From Aquarana catesbeiana (Eukaryota; Chordata; Amphibia; Anura; Ranidae), in contig NC_133324.1 in NCBI RefSeq assembly GCF_042186555.1, forward strand, positions 193,774,140-193,838,139: 64,000 nucleotides of DNA, in the 5' to 3' direction. The notes below the pieces were generated by a model. That model was not told where the DNA came from and did not search any database. It saw nothing but the letters and a program-made list of their open reading frames with translations. Position 1 is the first letter of the stretch, and every line of letters begins with the position of its first letter. The position numbers and the translations under genes are program-made. Shown one piece after another: positions 1 through 10,431 of the stretch.

Positions 1-760
1 TTAAATCAATCTCTTCTAACAGTAGAAGTTCCCCATGACTTGCGGACAGCTAATATTGTACCTATTCACAAAAGGGCAGCAAGATAGAAGCCGGCAATTA
101 CAGGCCAGTGAGTTTAGCATCAGTTGTTGTCAAGTTAATGGAATCTCTCCTGAAAAGTAACACACAACTTGCTGGACCCAAAGTAGCATAGCTTTAATGA
201 GGGCAGGTCATGTCGGACTAATCTGGCTGAATTTTTTCACAATAGTACAATGGTATATGTTTTGTACCAGGGTGGTGCTGTGGACATAGCATATCTTGAT
301 TTCAGCAAATAATTTGATACAGTTCCACATAATGATCTAATACAAAAGTTGTACACACTAGAACTTAACCCTTGGGTGGTTCAGTGGATATGTAGTTAGA
401 TAAAGGATAGATGGCAGAGTGTGGTTGCAAATGGGGTTCTCTCAGAACAGAGAGCAGTCACTAGTGTTGCCCCACAAGGCTCTGTACCTATTTAATCTCT
501 ATGCAAGTGATATGATTAAAGGTTTGTTGGGCAGGGTAAGTCTTTTTGCTGATGATACAAAGGTGTGTAATAGGGTTGATATCCCTACATACAGTTTTAG
601 AGCTTACAGATCAAAGAATATCACAGGCCTTACGTTTGAAAGCTACAATGCTGTGTAGCTACAGTCAGTCACTGGAATCAAGTATCTTTACTTTGAAGAA
701 CCTGGGGCTGGTAGTACATGTTGCAGTGCTTTCTGCACCAAAAGCAAGCGAAAAATAAAA
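1..760 (+). pseudogene. Decayed LINE reverse transcriptase fragment
   Basis: Conceptual translation in shifting frames shows the reverse transcriptase core of a non-LTR retrotransposon. A DFSK segment followed by FDTVPH-like residues lies near 298-335 (motif A region), a PQGS segment near 468-480 (motif B), and FADDTK at about 544-562 (motif C; the two D residues are the catalytic pair). This order and spelling are typical of CR1/L2/Rex-type LINEs. Stops and frameshifts interrupt the reading, for example a TAA right after DFSK, so no functional protein is made. The 5' part lies outside the window. The clade is an inference from motif spelling only. Confidence 0.72.
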
Positions 761-1002
761 TACACTAGTGTTCCCCATCTTGCACACCCCAGTCCCTTGC
801 CTTCAAGTGTCATCAAAGGCATTTTTTGGGATGGAGGGGGGAAGCATTAGAACACCCGTCAGGTTTTATTGCTGTCTCTGCCCCCATTAAGGAGATTCAC
901 CCTCTCTGTTTTATCATTGAAAGAGAAAGGAAATCCCTAATTCTGGGTTCACATCAGAATGGGAAGAGAGGGGAAATCTTCTAATGGGGACAAAACCAGC
1001 TA
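761..1002. other. Intergenic stretch, nothing recognised
   Basis: No open frame with recognisable protein, no terminal repeats and no RNA gene seen. It may include the 3' tail of the LINE fragment. Confidence 0.5.
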
Positions 1003-1438
1003 TTAAAAGGAGAAGTCCAGCCTGAGCTCATTTGGCTGGGCTTCTCCTACGGGTCACAGGAGTGCAATTCGTTTTGCACTGTTGTGACCCCGTCTGAAGT
1101 CCGCTCTCTGCTGATGTCACTGGAATCAGTCCAGGCACCGCGTTATCATGACAATAAAGTCTCCGCCAGGTGCCTGGACTGATGCCTGTTTCAGCCTCTC
1201 GGCAAGTCGGCCGTTCCCCGCCCCTCCACAGTTCAGCGCTCCAGTGAGTGGGGAGGGGGCAGAGAGGAGAGCTGCTGACTGACAGGCAGCAGCTCTCTGC
1301 TCATGGAGCTGTGAGAACCAAGCGACCGGCAGTGTTCGCTGGCTTGGTTTTCAGTGCAGAGGCGGCGTGGGACGGATGCTGCATCCACCTAGGTAAGTAT
1401 GATGGTTAAAAAAAATACAAAACATACTTCTATTTTAA
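1003..1438 (+). mobile_element. TTAA-flanked MITE, family A, copy 1
   Basis: The segment is bounded by TTAA at 1003-1006 and 1435-1438. It starts AAAAGGAGAAGTCCAGCC and carries GGTAAGTATGAT near its end. The same sequence recurs at 2866-3262 (inverted), 35452-35950, 47020-47170 (partial) and 48297-48743 (inverted). Short imperfect terminal inverted repeats (AAAAGRAGAAGT type) and TTAA targets suit a non-autonomous piggyBac- or Kolobok-type element. There is no coding capacity. Confidence 0.7.
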
Positions 1439-1800
1439 CCCTTGCAGTGTGGGCAAAGGTTAATAGCTCACTTTGTCTAGGGGAGAGGAGAAACAGTTTT
1501 ACTTGCCTGATCTTCCGCTTTCCTGGCAGGAGGCACTACCCCTCGATCTGGCAGTGGACTATCCCCTCGGCGTCATCATGTCCACAGTAGGGTTATGGAC
1601 CCTGCTCTGGTCTTGATGCTGTCATGACCCTAGACTGGTGGAGTGTGGGAGTGCAGACAATGCAGGGACCAGTGGAGTATCAGGTAAGTACATTTTTTTT
1701 GTTATTTCCCTTACCAAAAATGAGCAATGAACCCCTGTAGTGCGGGCAAAGCCCCACTGCAAGGAATTAAATTTTATTTGCCTGGAGTTGGGCTTTAACA
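1439..1800. repeat. Repeat tail related to family A
   Basis: Two related stretches (about 1438-1500 and 1715-1800) both read 'cttgcagtg / cctgtagtg ... gggcaaag' and flank another CAGGTAAGTA motif near 1682. This looks like a duplicated or longer variant of the adjacent MITE. No gene seen. Confidence 0.35.
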
Positions 1801-2082
1801 GTAGTTAAAGTTAACACTTGGGACCACATATATAATAGAGAGCAGATATTGTTATCCACAATACTCAGCACTGATATTCCACACTGTGGCCTGCATCTCT
1901 CCTCTCCAGTGGTTGTTTTTTATTTTTTTTTTATTTTTTTAATACACACTGCTGTGCTGTAAAAAAAAAAAAAAAAACAATATACTGTATTTCTAATGTA
2001 GCAATATGGCATATTGCTGCTTTATAAATGGACCCCTCAATCATAAACCCCTAAAACATAACAATAAACTAGCCCCTAACTT

Positions 2083-2700
2083 TTAACCACTTGCCGACTA
2101 CCCTATAGCATATTTACTGCTACAGAGCGGCCGCGCTGTGCAGAATCACAGTACAGTGACAGTGCAAGTTTTTAGCACTGATCACTGTATTAGTGTCGCT
2201 GGTTTCCACAAAGTGTCAGTGTCAGAATGTCAGCCGCAATATTGCAGTCCCACTATAAGTCGCTGATCACCTCCATTACTAGTATATAAAAAAAATAAGT
2301 AAATATTCCAGTATATATACACCATAGTTTGTAGACGCTATAACTTTTGTGCAAACCAATCAATACACACGTATTGGGTATTTATTGTACCAAAAATATG
2401 TAGTAGAATACATATTGGCCTAAATTTATGAAGACATTTGGTTGTTTACATTTTTTAATTGGATATGTTTTATGGCAGAAAGAACAAAAATTATTTTATA
2501 TATATATATAATTTAATTTTTTTTTTAATAGCATGAAAAATAAAAAAATGCAGTAGTGATCAAATACCACAAAAAAAAAAAGCTCTATTTGTGGGAAAAA
2601 AATTACACACATTTTATTTGGGTAAAGTAAAGCAGTGCTGTTTCACAAAAAATGGCCTGGTCATGAAGGGGAGTAAATCTTCCGGAGGCCAAGTGGTTAA
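2083..2700. mobile_element. TTAA-flanked non-autonomous element (CCACTTGCC family)
   Basis: TTAA at 2083-2086 and 2697-2700 bounds an element starting CCACTTGCCGAC and ending CCAAGTGG. The right half (from about 2326) matches, with differences, the right end of the 53.26-60.21 kb element: 'acgctataacttttg', 'gatcaaataccac', 'agctctatttgtggg' and 'cttccgg' occur in the same order. It is therefore an internally deleted relative of that piggyBac-type family. No protein is encoded. Confidence 0.7.
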
Positions 2701-2865
2701 GTAACTTATTCAAATGCATACTTTGCTTTGCTGGGTAATACTTCTGATCTATGCAAAGATCTGAGCAGAAAGCTCCAAACCAGTCCTAGCTCTTAACACA
2801 AAAAGTCACTAGACATACTGAGGCAGGTTACACTATGTAACAGTATTGAGTGAACCCACAAAGTA

Positions 2866-3262
2866 TTAAAAGGGAAGTATGGGTTTGTTTGTTTTTTTTC
2901 CCCCATCATACTTACCTAGGTGAATGCAGCATCGGTCCCATGCTGCATCTGTTCCCCGGCGCCTCTACACTGAGAACCGAGTGATCGAACATCGCCCGAT
3001 GGCTTGATTCTCACAGCTCCCCGAGCAGAGAGCTGCTGACTGTCAGTCAGCAGCTCTCCGCTCTGCTCCTCCACGCTCACTGGAGTGCTGAGCTGTGGAA
3101 GGGTGGGGAGTGGCGCGGCCATCTCAGGCTCTCAGCGGCTCACTGAGACGGGCATCAGTCCAGGCACCTGGTGGATCCAGACTTTCATTGTCGGGATGAC
3201 GCGGTGCCTTGACTGATTTCTGTGACGTCACATCACTCCTGTGATCCATAGGAGAAGCCCAG
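2866..3262 (-). mobile_element. TTAA MITE family A, copy 2 (inverted, truncated)
   Basis: It begins with TTAA at 2866 followed by AAAGGGAAGTATGGG. On the minus strand it carries the family's GGTAAGTATGATGG and the 'ggatcacaggag' region near 3240. Its far end merges into the Harbinger transposase remnant at about 3262 without a second TTAA. Confidence 0.65.
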
Positions 3263-3269
3263 CCAAATG

Positions 3270-3696
3270 TGGTGGCTTGGGATTGCTACCTGCGGAAGAG
3301 AATGTCGGAGGACTCCCATTTGTTTTTATCGCTGATGAAGCATTTGGTCTGGGTGATCACATGATGAGTCCATTCCCCCAGAGGACCCTCACCCCAGAGA
3401 AGAGGGTTTTTAATTACCACTTATTTCTAACAGCAATTAACATGGCGGAGTACAAAATTAACCACATCGTTTTATCCTGCTGCATACTGCACAACTTTTT
3501 AAAGCGAAATGCACCTGGTTATGCTGCCACAGTTAGGCCTGAGGCCGGACTTCATGAGAATCCAATGACGGCCCTGGAAGCTGTCCGTCCTGGCTTACCC
3601 CCCCATAGCACCTGTGAAGTGCGTGAAAAATATGTGGAATATCCTACGGGTAGGGGGGCCATTGCTATGTCAGCTAAATTTTTAAATATTTTCTAA
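3270..3696 (+). pseudogene. Harbinger DDE transposase C-terminal fragment
   Basis: The frame reads a PFVFIADEAFGL segment, where the D of DEAF corresponds to the second catalytic Asp of the DDE_Tnp_4 (HARBI1-like) nuclease. It continues to PEKRVFNYHL and then jumps directly to FLTAINMAEYK and a LSCCILHNFLKR motif typical of the C-terminus. In intact relatives the segment with the catalytic Glu (a VVENAFGI-like motif) lies between NYHL and FLTAIN; here it is deleted in frame. The first Asp and N-terminus are also absent. The piece cannot be catalytic. A methionine at 3241 lies in the neighbouring MITE and is not a real start. Confidence 0.8.
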
Positions 3697-4145
3697 ATAA
3701 CAAAAATATTGATATGATACAATCTTGATTTGGATTTACTGTTGTGTTTCTTTTATCTGTCTCCTAGGTTCTCCTAGTGCACTTATAGTGCCAAGTGGTT
3801 TTAACATTATTTAAATAACACCCATTGTCACTGTAAACACCAACTTAACACAAAAAGTGTTATTGAGTATTGAAAGAAGAAGCCACACATTGTTGAGTAT
3901 AAAGCCTTTTACTCCGTGCACATTCACATGTGCATTATAAAACATTTTGTGGTTAAAAAAAAACATCTTTTGTGTAAAAGTTTTACATTGAAATTTTTTA
4001 AAAAGTACAGAAACAGCCATGTTTCCAAACATAACATACACAACTCTGGAACTTACAAAGTTCAACATTGCAAAAATTAAGGCAATATCAGACATTATAG
4101 TGTGAAAAATGTCTTGATCTTGCCTTCAGATGGGGTGAAGCCCTG
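3697..4145. other. AT-rich non-coding stretch
   Basis: No recognisable protein or RNA gene. It lies between the DDE fragment and the hairpin, and is probably 3' sequence of the Harbinger element. Confidence 0.4.
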
Positions 4146-4405
4146 TAAAAGCCAAATTTAGAAGATGCACACAAATTGTGAGTCAAAATGGGGATTTCCT
4201 TTCTGATCCCATACCTAATGTCAACATGTGCTATCTCCCATCATGGGCGATCAATGGACGTGTTTTGGGGGTGCAACCACTTCCTCTCACCTACTAGAGT
4301 TGGGAGGAAGGGGTTGCACCCACAAAACGCGTACATTGAAATCCCCTGATGGCAGATAGCACATGTTGACACACTGTGTGCATCTTCCAAATTTGGCTTT
4401 TAAAC
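4146..4405. repeat. Long imperfect hairpin (inverted repeat)
   Basis: The left arm (aaaagccaaatttagaag ... gtcaacatgtgctatc, about 4146-4240) is the reverse complement of the right arm (gatagcacatgttgac ... cttccaaatttggctttt, about 4353-4404). Further pairing towards the centre is seen around ggtgcaacc/ggttgcacc. Whether this is an independent MITE or the spacer between convergent transposon genes is unknown. Confidence 0.75.
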
Positions 4406-4460
4406 TGTATTAAAACTTTAGATAAATAAAAAAAAAAAAAAGCTGTAATCTTTTTTGGAT

Positions 4461-5755
4461 TTAGATTCTCCCTAGTACATCAATCATGTTCTTCAGTCTT
4501 TGTTCAATCTCCTTGGTTTTTTCTTTGATAAGGTCTAAATCCCGACAACACCACATTATGTCCTGGATAAGCCGTTGTGCACTGTCACTGGTGAAATGAG
4601 TAGATTGTACTTCCACAATCTGCACATCACCTAAAATAAAAATACACACCATGTATTATAAATATGCAGGCATACATCTATTACCTGAATGTGTGGTGTC
4701 AGACACTGACCTGTTGTGGTGCCAATTTCAACCACTTCTTCCACCTCTCCTCCCTCCACAACCTGAGGTTTGGTGTCCTCTGCTCCCCATCTTCCTGAGG
4801 TGTGGTGTTGCTGGTGTCCTTAGATGGACCAAGTCTTTTCTCCCCTATGAGAATGAAACAAAAAGGTATACTTAGCACACAGATATTTGTAGCCAGAAAT
4901 ATGTATGTGAAACAATGCTTGGAAGTGGGGTACAATTGTCTGGGCAGAGTTCCAAGTTGAAGACATGATCAATTCCCTTAACCAAGCTGGAATACTTACC
5001 TTTTTTGGACAAGTTTCACACATGGAGACACCCCAAGTATCCACTGGAGCACCTGTGTGGGACACCCTAAAAAATGTGCTCTGGTGTCCCACACTAGTGC
5101 TCCTGAGTCCAGATGTGTAAACAGCTGCTGAGTTTCCTCTCCTTACATTACACTGAATCAAGTTTGCAATTCATTCTAGTTTCAAAAGACATCTAGACAA
5201 CAATGTCCTAAACTTAGTTTAATACAAATTAGCATGACCAAATGTAGTTAACCCTGTATCTGCCAAAAACATTGTATTTAGTTGGCAAACGATGTTTCCT
5301 ATGAACGATCACTGTGCCCACGAACATGACAGTAGCCATTTTAAACTGTACAACAGTAAAGAAAAGCACATGGAGCAGCATGCAAGTAATAATCATAATA
5401 GGAACACACGACAAATACTTTTTAGAAGCGCTTTCTTGATCCTTCAGTACTGATCCTGCTCCCTCAATTTTAGGTCTGACCGGCGTTTCCTCAATTGCTC
5501 CTTGGATCGTCGTACCCCAAAATTCCGGCACAGACTCTTCAGAACTTTTGTCATGATTTTGGCCTTTCTCACATTTGGGTTTAGGTACGGTCCATGCTTC
5601 CCATCATAGTTGGCCCTCTTCAGTATGTCGACCATCTCCATCATCTCACCAAAGGACATATTGGAGGCCTTAAATCTCCTCCTGGATCGGGACGTTTCGG
5701 GCTCCGGGCTTTCCTCCTCTTTACTGCTGTTAAGCACCTGTTGGGTCTCCGCCAT
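4461..5755 (-). pseudogene. Harbinger-associated Myb/SANT-like protein, spliced, broken
   Basis: The first exon starts at ATG 5755 with MAETQQ, then an acidic and Arg-rich linker, then a Myb/SANT-like DNA-binding domain (MVDILKRANYDGKHG ... KSLCRNFGVRRSKEQLRKR). A TGA at about 5444 interrupts the usual DQY-RRIKK continuation, probably a decayed CGA. Further exons are 4844-4711 and 4630-4461. The last two join in phase to read an acidic stretch (VVEGGEVEEVVEIG) and a C-terminal coiled coil ending IDVLGRI, as in Harbinger Myb-like partner proteins. A frameshift lies inside the 4844-4711 exon. Such proteins bring the transposase to terminal repeats. Not functional here because of the stop and frameshift. 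Confidence 0.7.
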
Positions 5756-6028
5756 ATTCCTCTCCCACTGCGACGAAAGAGAAGGGGCTGGGAATATTCT
5801 AGAAAGAACGTCAGGGGCGGCCGACACGGGCGGAGTTTCACATATGCGCAATGTATATAAAGTTAACACGCGCATGTCTTACATACGTTCAGTGTGCTGA
5901 GGAAGGAGGACGAACGTTCTAATGAAGGTAACATTTTAACTTTGGTACATCAGTGGCCTATACTGATTCGAGATTGATAAGATTAGGAGAGTTTAGCCCG
6001 ATATTAGTGTTTTTGTCTTGCAGCAAAT
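5756..6028. promoter_or_regulatory. Divergent promoter region between Myb-like and MADF genes
   Basis: The two genes run head to head about 270 bp apart. A TATATAAAG-like box (tgtatataaagtt, near 5848) lies in this gap, followed by a possible leader and an AATGAAGgtaac donor-like site near 5920-5930. An acceptor-like ttgcag at 6018-6023 sits just before the MADF start codon, suggesting a 5' non-coding exon. Promoter activity is inference. Confidence 0.4.
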
Positions 6029-7003
6029 ATGAAACAATTCAAAGACCCTGAATTCATGGGCCGGTTCATAGACAGATACAGGGATATGCGAAATTTGTGG
6101 GAGGTTAAAAAACGCTTATATCGAAATAAAGCAGCTAGGAAGGCATCGCTGGAGAAAATGCTGCAATTTGTGAAGACACAGGTCCCCGACGCAGACATCG
6201 AGTTTGTGGAGAAGAAAATTGGTAGCTTGAGAAGCACGTATAGGAAGGAGCTTAATAAGGTCCAGGCTTCCATGAGATCAGGAGCAGCAGCAGGGGATGT
6301 GTATGTACCCAGTCTGTGGTACTACAACAGGATGCTGTTTCTGGAAGACCAGATTGAAGTCAGGGAATCACTTTCTACACTCCCGGCTCCCCTTCCATCT
6401 ACCCTTCCCTCAACCCAAGCTGAGGCTTCCGCGGACCAACCTGGGCTTTCCATCCTGGAAGAAGTTGAGGAGCCCAGCTGGAGCCAGGTATAGTATTTTT
6501 TAACATATTTCTTGTCCAAAAATTATTGTTGTTAACTAGATGTTATTATTGATAACAAATGAAAGATTTACCAAAAAGTGTTTGACATATCAATAGACAG
6601 TAGGGGCCAAATATGATTGTGACAAGAATGAAAAATGCTGGGCTCAGAATGATAGTCTTTTCTATTTATTAACATTCAATTTGCAACAGTCATGAGCTGA
6701 AAATTGTGTGTGATTGATGAACCAAAAACTAAAACTATGTCCCTTTTTCATACACAGGAAGACCTCAGCCAGGACGAGGCTCTGGAATGTGGCAGACAGG
6801 AGGAGGTGGGGGTAAGTGTCAGCCAGGAGTTGGCGGGGCCCTGTAGCCTCACCCAATCCCAGTTGCCTCCCCTCTGCCTTACAACAAAAAGGGCCAGGAG
6901 GGGGAGTAACGTGGAGGAGGCAGCACTGAGCCTCATTAAGGAGGCTAATGCAGCCTTGAAAACACCCCCCCCGACGCTGAAGAGGCTTATGGCTGCTCTA
7001 TAG
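6029..7003 (+). CDS. MADF-domain protein of a Harbinger-type element, two exons
   Basis: Exon 1 (6029-6487) encodes an N-terminal MADF domain (FIDRYRDMRNLWEVK ... KIGSLRSTYRKELNKV ... SLWYYNRMLFLED), a Myb/SANT-related DNA-binding fold, followed by a Ser/Pro-rich linker. A donor (CAG|gtatag, 6488) and acceptor (acacag|GAAGAC, 6758) join in phase 0 to exon 2, which runs to TAG at 7001-7003. The spliced frame is open for about 235 residues, the least damaged coding unit of this element. Beyond the stop, another frame (about 7017-7085) still resembles protein (EEGERLVCENIF), so the natural C-terminus was probably longer and was lost by a frameshift. The protein likely acts with transposase at DNA ends; host use cannot be judged from sequence. 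Confidence 0.65.
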
Positions 7004-7885
7004 CTGCTAATTTGCATAAAATGGAGGAGGGAGAACGCCTCGTGTGTGAGAACATTTTTGTGGAGGCCAGTCATAAGGGGTTTAGGGGCTAAATGAGTGA
7101 TAACATGCACTTATGTGCGCTCGCCCATCCTCCTCCTCCTCCTGCCACAAGTTCACCTCCAGAGCCACAGCCTCCAAGGAAGGCTGCAGGGAAGACAAGA
7201 AAGTGATGGCCTGGGTTCAGTCTGATCTAACAGAAGACGCAGGCTGTGTAGTACCACAGCCAGGGGACATATATATGTTGGGGACATATATGCTGCTGTT
7301 CCTGATCTCTGGGAGTCCTGGACCAGATTGTGCTCACTATTATATGGACTTCTCAAGCTAACAAATTTGATTTCAAAAGAGTTTGTGTGTGCCCTGGGGT
7401 ACAAAGGAGTCGCAAATTCCAGCAGCTTCTCCAGTGTTGCCTTCCTCTTTATTTTGTTATGAGCCAGAATAAATGGAGATTTTTTATATGAAAATACTTG
7501 CCTATGTGTTTTTCTTCAAATACAACAGTTTGTTTGTGAGTAGGCAGGTATATTTCAAAAATACAAGGTCAAATTAACAAGGGACACCAACAAACCTCCT
7601 TGAGCTTTAAAAATACAAGAAAATAATGTTGTTGTGGAAACTTGACAAAAAAAAAAAAAAAAAATTATGGAGATGACTAGAAAATAATTTCAAAATATTC
7701 CAAAAAGGAGTTCTTGACTAAAAGAAAATGACAATAACAAATAATTCCAAACCTTATTATGGAGATCTGGCTTTAAAAACAAAAAAGAATATTCATGAGA
7801 TCACGAGAAATAATAAAGAAATAAGTTTGTGTGAATATGAGCAGCAAAACAACTTCCTTCTTCTAGAATTATAAGGAAGAAGAGA
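7004..7885. other. Decayed 3' region of the MADF gene and AT-rich sequence
   Basis: Residual coding-like sequence (a Pro-rich stretch PPPPPATSSPP, near 7128-7160) continues to about 7200 in shifted frames. After that the sequence is AT-rich with poly-A runs and no recognised gene. Confidence 0.45.
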
Positions 7886-8212
7886 ATGCGCTGCATTAAA
7901 CTATTTAAAAAATTTCAGCATGATGAATGTGCCATCTCCATTACGAACGGTAGTTTTACCAGACCGAACGCTTCCGTTCTCATACTTGAATCTGAGCATG
8001 TGTGTTTGTGCGCGTCGGAATTGCATACACACAAACGCATTTTCGGATACAAACTTTTTCCAACCGCAAAATTGAGAACCTGCTCTCAATCTTTTGCTGC
8101 CTGGAATTCCACCAGCAAAAGTCCAATGGAGCATACACACGGTCGCATTTTCCAACCAAAAGCTCTCATCGGTCTTTTGCTGGACGAATTTCCGATCGTG
8201 TGTACGCCGGCA
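7886..8212. mobile_element. Right end of Harbinger element / MITE
   Basis: It contains the family signature GCATACACACGGTCG and the terminus GATCGTGTGTACGCCGGCA followed by TAA. It shares aattgcatac, acaaacgcattttcgga-like and ccagcaaaagtcc blocks with the complete MITE at 50323-50748. Confidence 0.65.
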
Positions 8213-8487
8213 TAAGCGTGCTATATATTTTTGTTAATAAAAAAAATTGCTTTTATTCTAACTTGAATCCCACTCTCCTGTCTTTCTGTCATTTGAATTA
8301 TTTGTCAAATGATAAATAATTGTTCTTCATGTGTAGATGTGTAGTTCTTCATGGGATTGTAGACAGCATAACATAAACCAAACAAATGCATAAAATAGCT
8401 ATTGTTGGATAAAAATTATTGGGGCCTTTATAATTGGTTTTACAGAATACAATTTACACTCTTAGATGTAACAAACAATACATTTTA

Positions 8488-9309
8488 TTAACCTCCCACG
8501 CGGTATTCCCGAGTGTGGCTTGGGGTGAATTTTGATTACAAAAATCGGTACCAGTTACCGTAGTATCCTGGTAAAGTTATTTACCTTGTCCCCAGGATCC
8601 TGCGATGTCCTCCCGCTGTGTACGCAGACTGTGTCCTCCGCCTGATTCATCACTGTGCCGGGCTCCGTTCCCTGCGAGCCTCGTGACGCATTGGGGGCGG
8701 AGACCGGCGGCAAATTCAAAAAAGTGAAAAATACAGAACACTCAATACACTGTAATCTGTAAGATTACATTACTGTATCAAATCATTTAACCTCCCTTTT
8801 GTCCCCAGTGCTTTGTCCAGTGCCCTGCATGCAGTTTTATATTATATATATTATTTTTTCTGCCTGGAAACTTGAGAACATCCATGGCATCCAAAAAGTG
8901 TCCCTTTACGTCAAAAGTGGTTTCAGACCAGCTAGAAAACAGCGATAGTGAATTAGAATCACTTGCAGAATGAAGCGATCATGTTTTGTAGGGAAATTTG
9001 TCATCAGACACTGAAAGTGACGACAGCGACGATTCTGCGACTGAGGAAATTTTTGTGTTTTTGATTTAATTACATTATTGAATAAAATGTATTATTATAA
9101 TATTATTTATAGTTATTTATTATATTATAATTTCGTGTTTCAAACTTTATCACACCCAGGATGTCTACTAGACTCTTGTGTGGACAGATTTACATGAGTT
9201 ATCCCTAAGAGTTACAGGCCTACAATATAAAACGGCAAATATCCATGCGCAACAATGTATCGCTTTGAGCTTCAAAAATCAGACATATTCATACCGCCAG
9301 GAAGCTTAA
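8488..9309 (+). mobile_element. piggyBac-type element with N-terminal transposase remnant
   Basis: TTAA at 8488-8491 and 9306-9309 bounds the element. The ends are inverted (CCTCCCACGCGGTAT on the left; ATACCGCCAGGAAGC on the right). An ATG at 8887 opens a short frame, MASKKCPFTSKVVSDQLENSDSE, whose Ser/Glu/Asp-rich continuation (SDTESDDSDDS) resembles the acidic N-terminus of piggyBac transposases. It is stopped by TGA and TAG within about 40 codons, and the catalytic domain is deleted. This is a non-autonomous derivative. Confidence 0.7.
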
Positions 9310-9935
9310 TAATCTAACCAACTTAATAGCAGCTCAGCCACTACCACTAGAGCTAAATCCCTGCATCTACAGACATGCATATTCTAACACTAACCTATCT
9401 AGCCCTGTAAAGAAAAAAATCGGTATAGATATACCTTTTCTGAAGCCGATCCGACCTGATCTCCAGCGGCGGAAGCTCTGCAGGGGACACAGCCAACAGC
9501 TGAAAATGAAAGAATGCCAAGCTCTCTTGTGGGAACTGAAAACAAAAGTATCCAGACCACACAAGGACGACTTAAAATATTAAGATAGAAAAATTAGGGC
9601 CAATATACAATTTATATGTATAAAATTTCCATCTGCCTAATTTTTTTTTTTTTTATACCACTAGCTTCAAAACCAATCCTGGCAGCTTTGTTGGCCGCAC
9701 CAATTTTAATGGAGTGAAAAGAGAAACTTCTTTACTCTTATCTGATCTATTTCAAACTGACTAAATTTAATGCCAGATCAATTTTGTTTCTTGGCTGATA
9801 CGATTTCAGAAATACGTAAAGTTACAAAAAAGGCCAAGGAGAAAAACTGCATTAAAAATGTGTAACTTCACAAGTAGAAGAGCAGAAAGGAACAGTAACA
9901 GTACATAATTTAAGAATATCCAGGGTTATGGGACT
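9310..9935. other. Flank of the retrovirus insertion, no gene recognised
   Basis: AT-rich sequence without recognisable coding, ending at the CCTAG target duplication at 9936-9940. Confidence 0.5.
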
Positions 9936-9940
9936 CCTAG

Positions 9941-10375
9941 TGTTAGGATTACTCTTCTCTTGTGATCAGTGGAACTCCAGATGTATTGAAAAGCAGACAA
10001 TTTATTTCAGATGTGTCACACAAAAGGATGATGCTTACAAGCCAAAAGATGCAGTAAGAATCACACAAAGAGATGTACATCCCCCCTCCTAATATCTACA
10101 ATAATATAGCTATAACGCTTCTATTGGCTGAGGAAACACAGATAGTGTGCCTGGTACAAAATGGTACTTTATTTGGCTAATTAGTGTTTCCTGTACAGTC
10201 TTGTTCTACCATATATGGTTAAGCCTAATCATCCTACAACTTACTATGGAGTTAGTTAAAGCAAACAATATAGCAAGTTAATACAACAATGTGCTCAGAA
10301 GTCATCTTAAAAATCAGTCTCAGGGTTATTGTTTTTCTAATAGTCACACAATAAACATTTAAAACTTTTCTAACA
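9941..10375 (-). repeat. 3' LTR of the endogenous retrovirus
   Basis: 435 bp, beginning TGTTAG and ending CTAACA on the plus strand (a TG...CA type inverted end). It is nearly identical to the LTR at 17559-18000 plus 18959-18977, with scattered single-base and short differences. Confidence 0.9.
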
Positions 10376-10387
10376 TTCCCTCCTCTT
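10376..10387 (-). promoter_or_regulatory. Polypurine tract next to the 3' LTR
   Basis: Read on the minus strand, AAGAGGAGGGAA directly abuts the LTR. This is the expected position and composition of the plus-strand primer for reverse transcription, and it confirms element orientation. Confidence 0.75.
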
Positions 10388-10431
10388 GTGTGACTATTTT
10401 ATCTCAACACATTTCGATGATAGTCCCTGTC

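Larger units (their letters stand above)
3263..8212. mobile_element. Broken Harbinger-type DNA transposon
   Basis: This composite holds a PIF/Harbinger DDE transposase fragment (+), a Myb-like protein pseudogene (-) and a MADF-domain gene (+). The right end, about 7886-8212, carries the GATCGTGTGTACGCCGGCA terminus. Related termini (CATACACACG, GATCATGTGTACGGGGCA) flank a short copy at 50323-50748 with 3-bp TTA targets, as expected for Harbinger. The left terminus is not found; the element runs into a MITE at 3262. Joining the three coding segments into one element is inference, supported by the known pairing of Harbinger transposases with Myb-like partners. Confidence 0.6.

Noticed and set aside
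5600..5900. Plus-strand open frames overlapping the Myb-like first exon
   Set aside because: Shadows of the minus-strand coding sequence with no recognisable domain.
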